Positions 1 to 6,159 of a DNA stretch of 9,535 nt are shown here, in pieces (the stretch's first letter is position 1; each line of letters opens with the position of its first letter). The stretch is from Hadarchaeum sp964343275 (GTDB lineage: Archaea > Hadarchaeota > Hadarchaeia > Hadarchaeales > Hadarchaeaceae): the NCBI GenBank assembly GCA_964343275.1, contig CAYFIY010000038.1, positions 1 through 9,535 of the forward strand. The letters are read 5' to 3'. Below the pieces are notes generated by a model that made no database searches, was not told the origin of the DNA, and saw only the letters and a program-made list of their open reading frames with translations. A program made the position numbers and the translations under genes.

Positions 1-14
1 CCTAAAGTAAAAAA

Positions 15-22
15 GCTTAAAA
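15..22 (+). promoter_or_regulatory. TATA-like box and SD of sec61-beta
   Basis: An A/T-rich TATA-like stretch (gcttaaaa) lies 31-38 bases before the ATG at 53, the right distance for a short-leader archaeal transcript. The sequence gtgatc at 45-50 matches the 3' part of the archaeal GGAGGTGATC ribosome-binding series and is correctly spaced for the ATG. The window starts only 14 bases upstream, so the BRE and the full promoter context cannot be judged. Confidence 0.4.
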
Positions 23-52
23 CAGATCAACTCCAGATAAACAAGTGATCGT

Positions 53-226
53 ATGGCGAGAGAAGAAGATCGAATGCCAGCAACTGGAGCTGGTTTGATA
101 CGTTATTTTCACGAGGAGGGCAGTGGTATAAAGATCTCACCGAAGAGCGTCATGTTCTTCACAGCCGGGATAATATTTTTTGTAATGGGTCTTCACATAG
201 TCGGTAGTGGCGCATTAGGTCTCTAA
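53..226 (+). CDS. Preprotein translocase subunit Sec61-beta (SecG-type)
   Basis: This 57-residue tail-anchored membrane protein is the small, non-essential subunit of the archaeal SecYEbeta channel, which exports and inserts proteins at the cytoplasmic membrane. The family signature is plain: a short polar N-terminus with MPATGAGLIRYF, then EEGSGIKISPKSVM, then one hydrophobic segment at about residues 33-51 that ends near the C-terminus. The length is normal for archaeal Sec61-beta (about 50-60 residues). ATG 53 is preferred over ATG 74 (residue 8) because gtgatc (45-50) gives a good ribosome-binding site for it and because a short charged N-terminus before MPATGAG is usual. The gene is too short for many gene callers. 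It appears to be transcribed alone, since the next genes downstream are on the opposite strand. Confidence 0.93.
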   Translation: MAREEDRMPATGAGLIRYFHEEGSGIKISPKSVMFFTAGIIFFVMGLHIVGSGALGL

Positions 227-282
227 AAACCTAACTCCTCGGCGAAGCATTCCAAAATACTAACCCCCTTTGAGTAGGTGAA

Positions 283-461
283 TTGATAGATAGACTCAGG
301 ATTACAAAAATAAAAAATGATATCTGGCAAATCGGCCCACCTGAATGATAACCTACAACCTCTCCAACGGCCATCCGCATAGCTGCAAGTACTACCTTGT
401 GGAGAATCGTACGAGCAATTCCGACCTTATTATTGATATATCATCTTTTATGAATCGATAA
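283..461 (+). pseudogene. Possible decayed N-terminus of a metallo-beta-lactamase-fold protein
   Basis: Two short overlapping reading frames together look like the first strands of an MBL-fold hydrolase. Frame one starts at TTG 283, just after an SD-like aggtga (276-281), and reads 21 residues including ITKIKNDIWQIGPPE before TGA at 346. Frame two opens at ATG 345 and reads TYNLSNGHPHSCKYYLVEN followed by SDLIIDIS, ending at TAA 459. The order of an 'I..W.IGPP' strand, then 'YLV', then 'LIID' is what the start of this superfamily shows. No HxHxDH zinc motif follows before the neighbouring gene end at 513. The likeliest reading is a frameshifted and truncated remnant. Two unrelated tiny ORFs, or chance, remain possible. 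The call rests on pattern recognition only. Confidence 0.3.
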
Positions 462-512
462 AAAATCATCGCAGCAAACTGGCGCTTCAAAAATCAGGCC
501 GGCAGTTCTTAT

Positions 513-1082
513 TTAGTGAGTTCCTCTTCTCCAGCTGGACAAAAAATATCTCTCTAGCCAATCAATATTACCGGGCTTCAGCGTGATCTTTCCGTCGAGT
601 GCTCTTAGAAATGACCTTACTGCTTCAGCAGCTCTCATTTTGGTGATGTCGATTTCGTAAACTTTATCCTCACTATGCCTTACAACTGCTTCCCACAGGA
701 TTAGGTCCAATGCCTCGGCTTCAACATTCTCACGTATTTTTCTCTTGGTGTAATTTCGACTGCGAAGTCGCCGCTCAAGAACTTTTGGATTGATACGTAG
801 GACAATGATATTGGAGATAACCTGTTTTGGGAGAAAATGCGCTAGTAACCCTTCGGCAACTACTGGTCCGTGGAAACCTAAGATTTCGTTCCTGAAACAC
901 TTTTGCAATTTTGCAATACTGACAACTTTAGTTGCATCTGGATCTAGCGTGTAAATTTTCTCTCTCGATATCAACTCATGTATATCTATCAATTTCGCTC
1001 TCAGTTTTTTAGCGAGTGTACGAGAAAATACAGATTTTCCTACGCCAGGGGTACCGCTGACCGCTATTACCCAGCGACTCAA
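513..1082 (-). CDS. Adenylate kinase family protein, AK6/Fap7-like NTPase
   Basis: This 189-residue P-loop nucleotide kinase belongs to the archaeal AK6/Fap7/hCINAP group (COG1936), which transfers phosphate between ATP and AMP. In eukaryotes and some archaea it also assists small-subunit ribosome maturation with ribosomal protein S11. The Walker A motif GTPGVGKS is at residues 10-17. The LID-type region RSRNYTKRKIRENVEAEAL is at 107-125, and the family-typical IDWLERY is near the end (173-179). The Walker B area reads VVAEGLLAHFLP (74-85), which differs from the DGH form I associate with the family. The start is TTG at 1082. The sequence gagg lies seven bases before it and overlaps the purA stop codon, so the two genes are almost certainly co-transcribed and translationally linked (9-base gap). 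Whether its main role is AMP phosphorylation or ribosome biogenesis cannot be told from sequence. Confidence 0.9.
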   Translation of the reverse strand: MSRWVIAVSGTPGVGKSVFSRTLAKKLRAKLIDIHELISREKIYTLDPDATKVVSIAKLQKCFRNEILGFHGPVVAEGLLAHFLPKQVISNIIVLRINPKVLERRLRSRNYTKRKIRENVEAEALDLILWEAVVRHSEDKVYEIDITKMRAAEAVRSFLRALDGKITLKPGNIDWLERYFLSSWRRGTH

Positions 1083-1091
1083 GCGACGGCC

Positions 1092-2105
1092 TCACGTTTT
1101 TTCTGATCTCAGATCGATAACGTCTTCTATTTCCGGCCCGGTTGAGATTAAGGTGACTGGAACTCCCAGCTCATCTTCTATTTTTTTCACATATTTCTTT
1201 GCATCGCTTGAAAGAGCAATCCACTTCTGAACTTTCGAAGTTTCCTTGAACATTCTATCCAGATTAGTCACGGTCAGTTGGGTCGCACCGTTAATCATGA
1301 CAGCACGTTTAGCGATATCAAAATCGAACGTTCCTATTCGCCTGCGCCTCCCCGTCACCGTTCCGAATTCGACTATACCGAGCTCTTCCGCCTTCTCTTG
1401 AGCGATCTCAGATGGAAATGGCCCTCCCCCAACCCGGCTGACATAAGCTTTTAAGACGAGCATGACATCATCAACATTTGTGGGTCCCACTCCCACATCC
1501 GCGACGAGGGTGCTGGCGGCAGTGTCCTTGCTCGTCACATACGGGTAGGTTCCATGAACAAGAGAAAGCGCAAACCCCTGTGATCCTTCGATAAGTACCA
1601 ACGATTTCGTGCGAATGGCTTCATTGACCTCTCCAGGAACATCCGTGATAAATTGTTTTAGCTCGGGGGCATCTATAGCGAGCTTTGCAATGCGGCTGAC
1701 TCTGGCAACATTAGCAGGGCCGCACCCCGTGCCCGTCGTTCCTATCTTGCCTTTGAGGTGTTGCGAGGTTCGGTCCTCATCGATGTGCGAAGGTTCGATT
1801 ATGGTACTGTATCTATCTATTCCCAATCTGTTTCCCGCTCCAGTATCCTCTATCTCTTTCAATACAACCTCAGGGTTTACCATCACACCTGGGCCGATCA
1901 GAAGACGCGAACTCTCGTTCACAAAGCCGCAAGGAATTTGCCTTAGGCCGTACTTCTTACCTTTGTAAAACACCGTGTGTCCAGCGTTTGGCCCCACACC
2001 TCCACGTGCGATTATCTTTGGCTTGTCTTTCTGCGCGAGGTAGGCGATTATTTTACCTTTCCCTTCGTCGCCCCACTGTCCTCCGGAAACTACCATGCAA
2101 GGCAG
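1092..2105 (-). CDS. purA: Adenylosuccinate synthetase, archaeal short form
   Basis: This enzyme condenses IMP with aspartate using GTP to give adenylosuccinate, the first committed step from IMP to AMP. From CTG 2105 it is 337 residues, matching the short archaeal form (about 340, against about 430 in bacteria). GQWGDEGKGK (residues 9-18) holds the catalytic Asp13. NAGHT (40-44) holds the catalytic His. GTTGTGCGPA (122-131) and EGSQG (173-177) contact IMP, HGTYPYVTS (184-192) is conserved, and GTVTGRRRRIG (248-258) is in the nucleotide-binding region. An upstream in-frame ATG at 2219 would add 38 residues with no family character. The CTG has ggtgat (2114-2109) at ideal spacing and gives an N-terminus MPCMVVSGG that looks like the archaeal consensus. 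ATG 2096, three codons later, lies too far from that ribosome-binding site. It is the first gene of an operon with the AK6-like kinase. Confidence 0.93.
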   Translation of the reverse strand: MPCMVVSGGQWGDEGKGKIIAYLAQKDKPKIIARGGVGPNAGHTVFYKGKKYGLRQIPCGFVNESSRLLIGPGVMVNPEVVLKEIEDTGAGNRLGIDRYSTIIEPSHIDEDRTSQHLKGKIGTTGTGCGPANVARVSRIAKLAIDAPELKQFITDVPGEVNEAIRTKSLVLIEGSQGFALSLVHGTYPYVTSKDTAASTLVADVGVGPTNVDDVMLVLKAYVSRVGGGPFPSEIAQEKAEELGIVEFGTVTGRRRRIGTFDFDIAKRAVMINGATQLTVTNLDRMFKETSKVQKWIALSSDAKKYVKKIEDELGVPVTLISTGPEIEDVIDLRSEKT

Positions 2106-2108
2106 ATT

Positions 2109-2144
2109 ATCACCGTTGGCAACTACGCGCCGCCTGCTTAAAGT
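2109..2144 (-). promoter_or_regulatory. Putative purA promoter and SD
   Basis: On the minus strand a TATA-like actttaag (2144-2137) lies 32-39 bases before the proposed CTG start. The sequence ggtgat (2114-2109) is complementary to the 3' end of archaeal 16S rRNA and sits three bases before the CTG. Counted from the second G of ggtgat, as for a full GGAGG motif, this leaves seven bases, the same spacing as in sec61-beta, AK6, histone and glmS. A promoter inside the open frame from ATG 2219 also argues that translation does not start that far upstream. Confidence 0.4.
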
Positions 2145-2316
2145 TTTGTCGAATGAGATGAGAGCCACGAACTTAGGATGCGTGTGAATGAAAGATCGAT
2201 TAGGACATTGAAAATTCATAAAATATTAAGATATCCTAATCATTTGGCTAAATTTTGAATATTACAAGATTAATTTCTAAAATAAAATCATATTGCAACC
2301 TTTTTTCATAGATAGA

Positions 2317-2378
2317 TTTAAATACTGCCTGATTTAAGGGAAACTTGTTCAATAGTAGGCTGAAAATAATAGGGGGGG
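2317..2378 (+). promoter_or_regulatory. Histone gene promoter (TATA box) and strong SD
   Basis: The sequence tttaaata at 2317-2324 is a near-ideal archaeal TATA box. It predicts a start of transcription around 2347-2351 and a leader of about 35-40 bases. The leader carries a run of seven G (2372-2378) ending seven bases before ATG 2386, a strong ribosome-binding site fitting a highly expressed chromatin protein. The 2106-2385 interval separates two divergent units (purA and histone). Apart from these signals it is AT-rich, with no further gene seen. Confidence 0.6.
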
Positions 2379-2385
2379 AATATTA

Positions 2386-2592
2386 ATGGTTGGATTGCCA
2401 ATAGCGGCAATAGATCGCGTCATACGAAAATCTGGTGCAAGAAGAGTTAGCGAAGATGCGGCCATGGTCCTTGCCGAGGTCTTGGAAGAACGAGCCCTAG
2501 CAATCGCGTCCGAGGCCTCTAAGTTGGCTGAACACGCCGGAAGGAGAACAGTTCGGGACGTCGATATAAGACTTGCTGCGAAACGCGTATAA
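2386..2592 (+). CDS. Archaeal histone (HMfB-like, histone-fold only)
   Basis: This 68-residue minimal histone packages DNA as dimers that stack into hypernucleosome-like fibres. It covers the whole histone fold with essentially no tails: helix 1 (LPIAAIDRVIRKSG), helix 2 (about residues 22-49) and helix 3 (about 57-67). Compared by eye with HMfB, offset by one residue, the DNA-contact positions are kept as Arg11, Arg20, Arg54 and Thr55, and the dimer-dimer interface residues Leu47, His50 and Asp60 are all present. This predicts ability to multimerise. The final helix ends in AAKRV and is slightly short. The start ATG is fixed by the G-rich SD and by the usual short N-terminus before LPIA. It leads a plus-strand cluster followed 39 bases later by a TBP-like protein gene. 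Confidence 0.96.
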   Translation: MVGLPIAAIDRVIRKSGARRVSEDAAMVLAEVLEERALAIASEASKLAEHAGRRTVRDVDIRLAAKRV

Positions 2593-2600
2593 CTATAAAT
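2593..2600 (+). promoter_or_regulatory. Possible internal TATA box before the TBP-like gene
   Basis: The sequence ctataaat begins directly after the histone stop codon and lies 32-39 bases before TTG 2632. It is a good TATA-box match and could give the downstream pair its own very-short-leader transcript in addition to read-through from the histone promoter. The SD-like ggggt (2622-2626) would then lie at or near the very 5' end of that transcript. Confidence 0.4.
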
Positions 2601-2631
2601 TCTATCCGAGCAAATCAACTCGGGGTTCTGT

Positions 2632-2946
2632 TTGAGCGAAGAAGAATTGCGTTTAAATGAAATGCCTCGTATCCTGGACATTTTCGAGAATCCCAAAATA
2701 AAATCAGTGAGGGCTATCACCAAGATCAGTAGAAACATTGACATAGAGGAATTACTAGATCGGGTCCCACATGTGAAGTTGATATCTACTTCCAAAAAAA
2801 AAGTGGTGAGATTTGAGCTCAAGCGAGCTAGCTATCTCCTGCTTTTTCCTTCCAGATACGTTGAGGTGCATGCTCCCGACCCAGGCGGTATACATGATGT
2901 TCTAGTTGCTTTTAGAAACGAGATTTCTAAAAGAGCACTGATATAA
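2632..2946 (+). CDS. Small protein resembling a single TBP repeat; function unknown
   Basis: I do not recognise a named family for this 104-residue protein. By eye, residues 18-98 follow one repeat of archaeal TATA-binding protein in order: FENPKIKSVRAITK (TBP repeat 2 starts with a similar ENPEIKI..), then NIDIEELL (TBP: NIDLEEVA), a central strand (VVRFEL), then LLLFPSRYVEV where TBP has a LIF.SG.V strand, then a C-terminal helix. The EQFPGL segment that carries DNA-kinking phenylalanines in TBP is absent, so canonical TATA bending is unlikely. The start is TTG 2632 with gggg six bases before it; residues 1-17 are charged and variable. It lies between a histone gene and an aminopeptidase gene (10-base gap to the latter), probably in one transcript. 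A fold-level relation to TBP is inference; another small alpha/beta fold is possible. Confidence 0.8.
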   Translation: MSEEELRLNEMPRILDIFENPKIKSVRAITKISRNIDIEELLDRVPHVKLISTSKKKVVRFELKRASYLLLFPSRYVEVHAPDPGGIHDVLVAFRNEISKRALI

Positions 2947-2956
2947 CGGGAATTGT

Positions 2957-3904
2957 ATGAAATCGACGCTACTGGGAGCTAAGCACATAGTGAGTACGTG
3001 TATGGCGATAAGAAAAGGAGAGAACGTTCTTATTGTTACAGACCCTCTCAGGATGAAAATTGGCGAGGTCATATCAAATGCGGCCCGGGCGGTCGGTGCC
3101 AAAACCACCCTTATATGCATGCCGGTTGGAATTAGACACGGCGATGAACCACCTAAGTTTGTCGCTACCGTAATGAGATCTTTTGATGCCGTGATACTTC
3201 CTACAACGTTTTCCCTCACACACACACAGGCTCGTCGGCGTGCTTCTGAAGCAGGAGCTCGAATAGCGACTATGCCCATGATAACCGAGAGAATGATGCG
3301 AAGCGGTGGCATGTTGGCGGATTACCGAAAAGTAATGCGCTTGACCAGAAAGGTCGCTCATGAGATTAATGACGCGTCGCTAGTAGAAGTGACAACACGT
3401 GCAGGAACCGATCTGAGATTTAGCGTGTCCGGTCGAATGGCTCATCCAGATACTGGGTTATTCCACAAGCCAGGAGACTGGGGCAACCTTCCGGCTGGAG
3501 AGGCTTTTGTGGCTCCATTGGAGGGAACCGGCGAGGGAAATGTTGTGGTGGACGGTTCAATGGTCGATAACTTCATGGGGGAAATCGATATTTCTTTTAA
3601 AAAAGGTAGGGCAGTTGAAATTTTAGGTGGACCAGCCAAAAGGCTCTTGAAGATATTGAAGGCAGCTGGGCGGCGGGCTGGGAACTTGGCCGAATTCGGT
3701 GTAGGGGCAAACCCTTGGGCTCGGTTAATCGGAAACGTCCTCGAAGACGAGAAGGTTTTGGGCACTTGCCACATCGCCCTAGGTGATAATTCGACGTTTG
3801 GAGGTCATGTTCGAGCCGGGGTTCACGTGGACGGAATCTTCAAAAGACCGACCGTAACGCTGGATAAAAAAGTACTGATGGAGGAAGGCAGGTTAAAAGT
3901 CTAG
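2957..3904 (+). CDS. M29-type aminopeptidase (AmpS-like metallopeptidase)
   Basis: This 315-residue cytoplasmic exopeptidase is of the thermophilic metalloprotease family M29 (COG2309), which removes N-terminal residues from peptides using a two-metal site. The expected ligands appear in order: Glu182 in NLPAGEAFVAPLEG, Glu246 in NLAEFGVGANP, His272 in GTCHIALGDN, and His290 with Asp292 in GVHVDGI. The early spacing (182-246, 26 to His272) is close to Thermus AmpS, but the stretch from His272 to His290 is shorter. The whole protein is shorter than bacterial members (about 400), as in many archaeal homologues. The N-terminal half is a Rossmann-like region (GENVLIVTD at 21-29). ATG 2957 has ggg six bases before it. 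It ends the plus-strand cluster, and its TAG stop directly abuts the glmS stop on the other strand. Substrate preference is not readable from sequence. Confidence 0.9.
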   Translation: MKSTLLGAKHIVSTCMAIRKGENVLIVTDPLRMKIGEVISNAARAVGAKTTLICMPVGIRHGDEPPKFVATVMRSFDAVILPTTFSLTHTQARRRASEAGARIATMPMITERMMRSGGMLADYRKVMRLTRKVAHEINDASLVEVTTRAGTDLRFSVSGRMAHPDTGLFHKPGDWGNLPAGEAFVAPLEGTGEGNVVVDGSMVDNFMGEIDISFKKGRAVEILGGPAKRLLKILKAAGRRAGNLAEFGVGANPWARLIGNVLEDEKVLGTCHIALGDNSTFGGHVRAGVHVDGIFKRPTVTLDKKVLMEEGRLKV

Positions 3905-5707
3905 CTACTCTACCGTAACTGACTTGGCAAGTGATCTGGGGCGATCCGGGTCATGCCCTTTCTCTACGGTCATATAATAGGCCAGCAGTTGTAGGGGGAT
4001 GATGTAAAGTAGAGGGCTGAGTAGTTCTTCGATATGCGGGACGGAGATCAACTCGTAGTCGTGTTCTTTCAAATCACTGTCATTCTCTGCAATTGCGATG
4101 ATTTTGGCTCCTCGCGCTTTCACTTCTTCGATGTTACCAACCATTTTTGCCCTGTTCTCCCCAGGGGAGACAACTGCTATGACAGGAGTGCCCTTCTCTA
4201 TCAGCGCTAGCGTCCCATGTTTGAGTTCGCCTGCTGCCATTCCCTCGGAATGTATGTATGTTATTTCTTTGAGCTTCAGAGCTCCTTCTAAAACAATGGG
4301 AAGTCCTATTCCTCTGCCGATTAGGTAGATATTTTGGGAATTCTGATGATATTTTGCCAGTTTTTTAACTTGTGGTTCAGCTTTAACTAACAAAGCATGT
4401 GCTACATCTGGTAATGACTTCAATCTTTTTATGAGTTCGTTGAATCTCCCCTTGGATAGTCCCTTTCTTCTAGCTATGTAAACTATTAGTAGGAGTAAAT
4501 ATGCAACCTGAGCCGCAAATGTTTTGGTAGCAACGACACTTATCTCTGGCCCCGCGTGGGTATAACAGACCAAATCGCTTACTCGTGTTATAGAGCTATC
4601 CACCACGTTGGTGAGGGAGGCCACCTTGGCTCCAGATGTTCTTGCGGCTTCCACAGCTTTCAGAGTGTCGGCGGTTTCCCCGGATTGCGTTATTGCCAAT
4701 ACTCTTGTTTCGCCCGTGAACTTGCAAGCTTCCCTGAACTCGGATGAGATCACAACCTCGACTGGGAGGTTAGCTAACTTAATCAGAGCGTGTTTTGCGA
4801 CCAACGCGGCATGGGCTGACGAGCCGCAAGCAACCAAATAGATCCTCTTAGCACCCAGGATGAATCCAGCTAAACTTTTTAGTTCTGACGGCGCGGCCCT
4901 GAGAGTGTCTCGAACCGCCTCCGGCTGCTGGAATATCTCTTTAAGGGTGAAGTGGGGATAGCCGGATTTCCTCGCCATTTCGGCGGTCCACCTCAGTTCC
5001 AATGGTCTTTTCTTTACAGAGGCTCCAGAAGTGAAATTTTTTACCACTAACTTTTCCGGGCTCAGAGTAGCCATTTCGCCATTTTCTAGAATGACGACCT
5101 CTTTAGTGTGTTGAAGTAGGGCTAGGGCATCAGACGCTAAGAACATCTCACCTTTTCCCAAACCCACCACAAGGGGGCTGTCCTTTCGGACGGCGATGAT
5201 CTTGTCCGGCTCGTTAGAACTAACTATCGCCAGGGCGAAGCTGCCCCTTAGCGTCTTCGCAGTCTTTCTAACCCCCTCCTCCAGAGTTTTACTCCCGCGC
5301 ATGAAGTAGGAAATTAAGTTGGGGATCAGTTCAGTATCGGTTTTAGAGACCGTATGGTATCCGTGTTTATAGAGAAACTTCCTCAGCTCTAAATAGTTCT
5401 CGATTATCCCATTGTGGACCACTGAGATCTTGCCGGCATTGTCTAGATGTGGGTGGGCGTTTATGCGAGAGGGCTCTCCGTGAGTTGCCCACCTTGTGTG
5501 CCCGATGCCCAAGTTCCCGGGCATGTCTCCGAGCTTAAGTTTGCGACCGACCTCATCAATTCTACCCTCGTCTTTTTTTACATGAAATTTTTTAAAAATG
5601 GTAGTGATACCCACCGAGTCGTAGCCGCGATATTCCAGTCGCCGTAAAGCGTCCATCAGGATGGGCGCTGCGTGGCGATTACCGACATATCCTACTATTC
5701 CACACAT
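3905..5707 (-). CDS. glmS: Glutamine-fructose-6-phosphate aminotransferase (isomerizing)
   Basis: This enzyme makes glucosamine-6-phosphate from fructose-6-phosphate and glutamine, the entry to UDP-GlcNAc and hence N-glycans and surface sugars. At 600 residues it is full length (E. coli about 609). The N-terminal class II glutaminase domain has Cys2 as nucleophile (MCGIVGYVG), TRWATHG at 71-77, HNGIIEN at 98-104 and SKTDTEL at 121-127. Two SIS sugar-phosphate domains follow: ACGSSAHA (293-300) and TQSGETAD (340-347) in the first, GRGIGLP (464-470) in the second. The isomerase residues are kept: Glu481 region, His497 in GELKHG and Lys595 in the terminal LAKSVTVE. ATG 5707 has gagg seven bases upstream, inside a small inverted repeat. 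It is transcribed alone and convergent with the aminopeptidase. Confidence 0.98.
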   Translation of the reverse strand: MCGIVGYVGNRHAAPILMDALRRLEYRGYDSVGITTIFKKFHVKKDEGRIDEVGRKLKLGDMPGNLGIGHTRWATHGEPSRINAHPHLDNAGKISVVHNGIIENYLELRKFLYKHGYHTVSKTDTELIPNLISYFMRGSKTLEEGVRKTAKTLRGSFALAIVSSNEPDKIIAVRKDSPLVVGLGKGEMFLASDALALLQHTKEVVILENGEMATLSPEKLVVKNFTSGASVKKRPLELRWTAEMARKSGYPHFTLKEIFQQPEAVRDTLRAAPSELKSLAGFILGAKRIYLVACGSSAHAALVAKHALIKLANLPVEVVISSEFREACKFTGETRVLAITQSGETADTLKAVEAARTSGAKVASLTNVVDSSITRVSDLVCYTHAGPEISVVATKTFAAQVAYLLLLIVYIARRKGLSKGRFNELIKRLKSLPDVAHALLVKAEPQVKKLAKYHQNSQNIYLIGRGIGLPIVLEGALKLKEITYIHSEGMAAGELKHGTLALIEKGTPVIAVVSPGENRAKMVGNIEEVKARGAKIIAIAENDSDLKEHDYELISVPHIEELLSPLLYIIPLQLLAYYMTVEKGHDPDRPRSLAKSVTVE

Positions 5708-5714
5708 CCAGCTA

Positions 5715-5726
5715 CCTCAGTTGAGG
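5715..5726 (-). promoter_or_regulatory. Inverted repeat covering the glmS ribosome-binding site
   Basis: On the minus strand the leader reads cctcaactgaggtagctgg before ATG 5707. The gagg ribosome-binding site (5718-5715) is exactly complementary to the cctc just upstream (5726-5723), which could form a 4-bp stem with a 4-base loop. The stem is short and would be weak at high temperature, so a regulatory role is uncertain. Confidence 0.3.
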
Positions 5727-6011
5727 AAACATATCCCTTCCGCTCTTTTCTACCCTTGTCGTTTTTTATCACTACCGCTTCAACCGTACCATCCTGCCGT
5801 AGCCAGATTTGAGATCAGTACGTAAACCTAAAATTTCGTCACGGGAAAACAAGGACATGAATAGGTGGGGTGCCACGATTCTTGCGCGAACTTCCGAGGG
5901 AGAAATAGATGTGAAAATCGTCGGTAGGATAATCAGGAACTTTCGTAGAGCGTTGGCATGAATTCGTAACCAGACAATTGAGAAGAGACCAGGTCAAATC
6001 GTCAACATGTG

Positions 6012-6027
6012 TCTTTTCGAGAAAAGA
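6012..6027. repeat. 16-bp inverted repeat (7-bp arms, 2-base spacer)
   Basis: TCTTTTC, GA, GAAAAGA is a perfect dyad located about 160 bases before the AEC transporter start and 300 bases before the glmS start. Its symmetry and compact size suit a dimeric regulator's operator. It is not followed by a T-run, so a terminator is less likely. Short dyads also arise by chance in AT-rich DNA. Confidence 0.3.
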
Positions 6028-6151
6028 TGACCCCGATTAATAAACATACAGAGTAAATTATCCCTTTTTTTTATATTGTATATTCAATGTTAAATCCATC
6101 ACAATAGCAAGATGTATTTGGGAAGCCAGATAAGTCCTCGGATTATTATTA

Positions 6152-6159
6152 TTTTAAAG
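6152..6159 (+). promoter_or_regulatory. TATA-like box before the AEC transporter
   Basis: The sequence ttttaaag lies 28-35 bases before TTG 6187. If it is used, the transcript would begin only about five bases before the start codon, making it nearly leaderless and excluding the gaggtga at 6173-6179. An upstream promoter would be needed for that SD to be used. The SD itself is ten bases from the TTG, longer than the seven seen for other genes here. Confidence 0.4.

Noticed and set aside
320..352. Possible C/D-box small RNA (atgatat, ctga, atgataa)
   Set aside because: The C-like box has two mismatches, the D' and C' boxes have no spacer, and no closing D box follows.
2106..2219. N-terminal extension of purA to the ATG at 2219
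   Set aside because: The added 38 residues have no resemblance to PurA, contain a TATA-like box and a good SD for the later start, and would make the protein longer than archaeal relatives.
2349..2822. Minus-strand open frame over the histone and TBP-like genes
   Set aside because: The low-complexity Ser/Leu-rich product overlaps a certain histone gene on the other strand and has no SD or family character.
3216..3228. Short CA dinucleotide repeat
   Set aside because: It lies inside the aminopeptidase gene, encodes a normal Leu-Thr-His-Thr stretch, and is too short to suggest phase variation.
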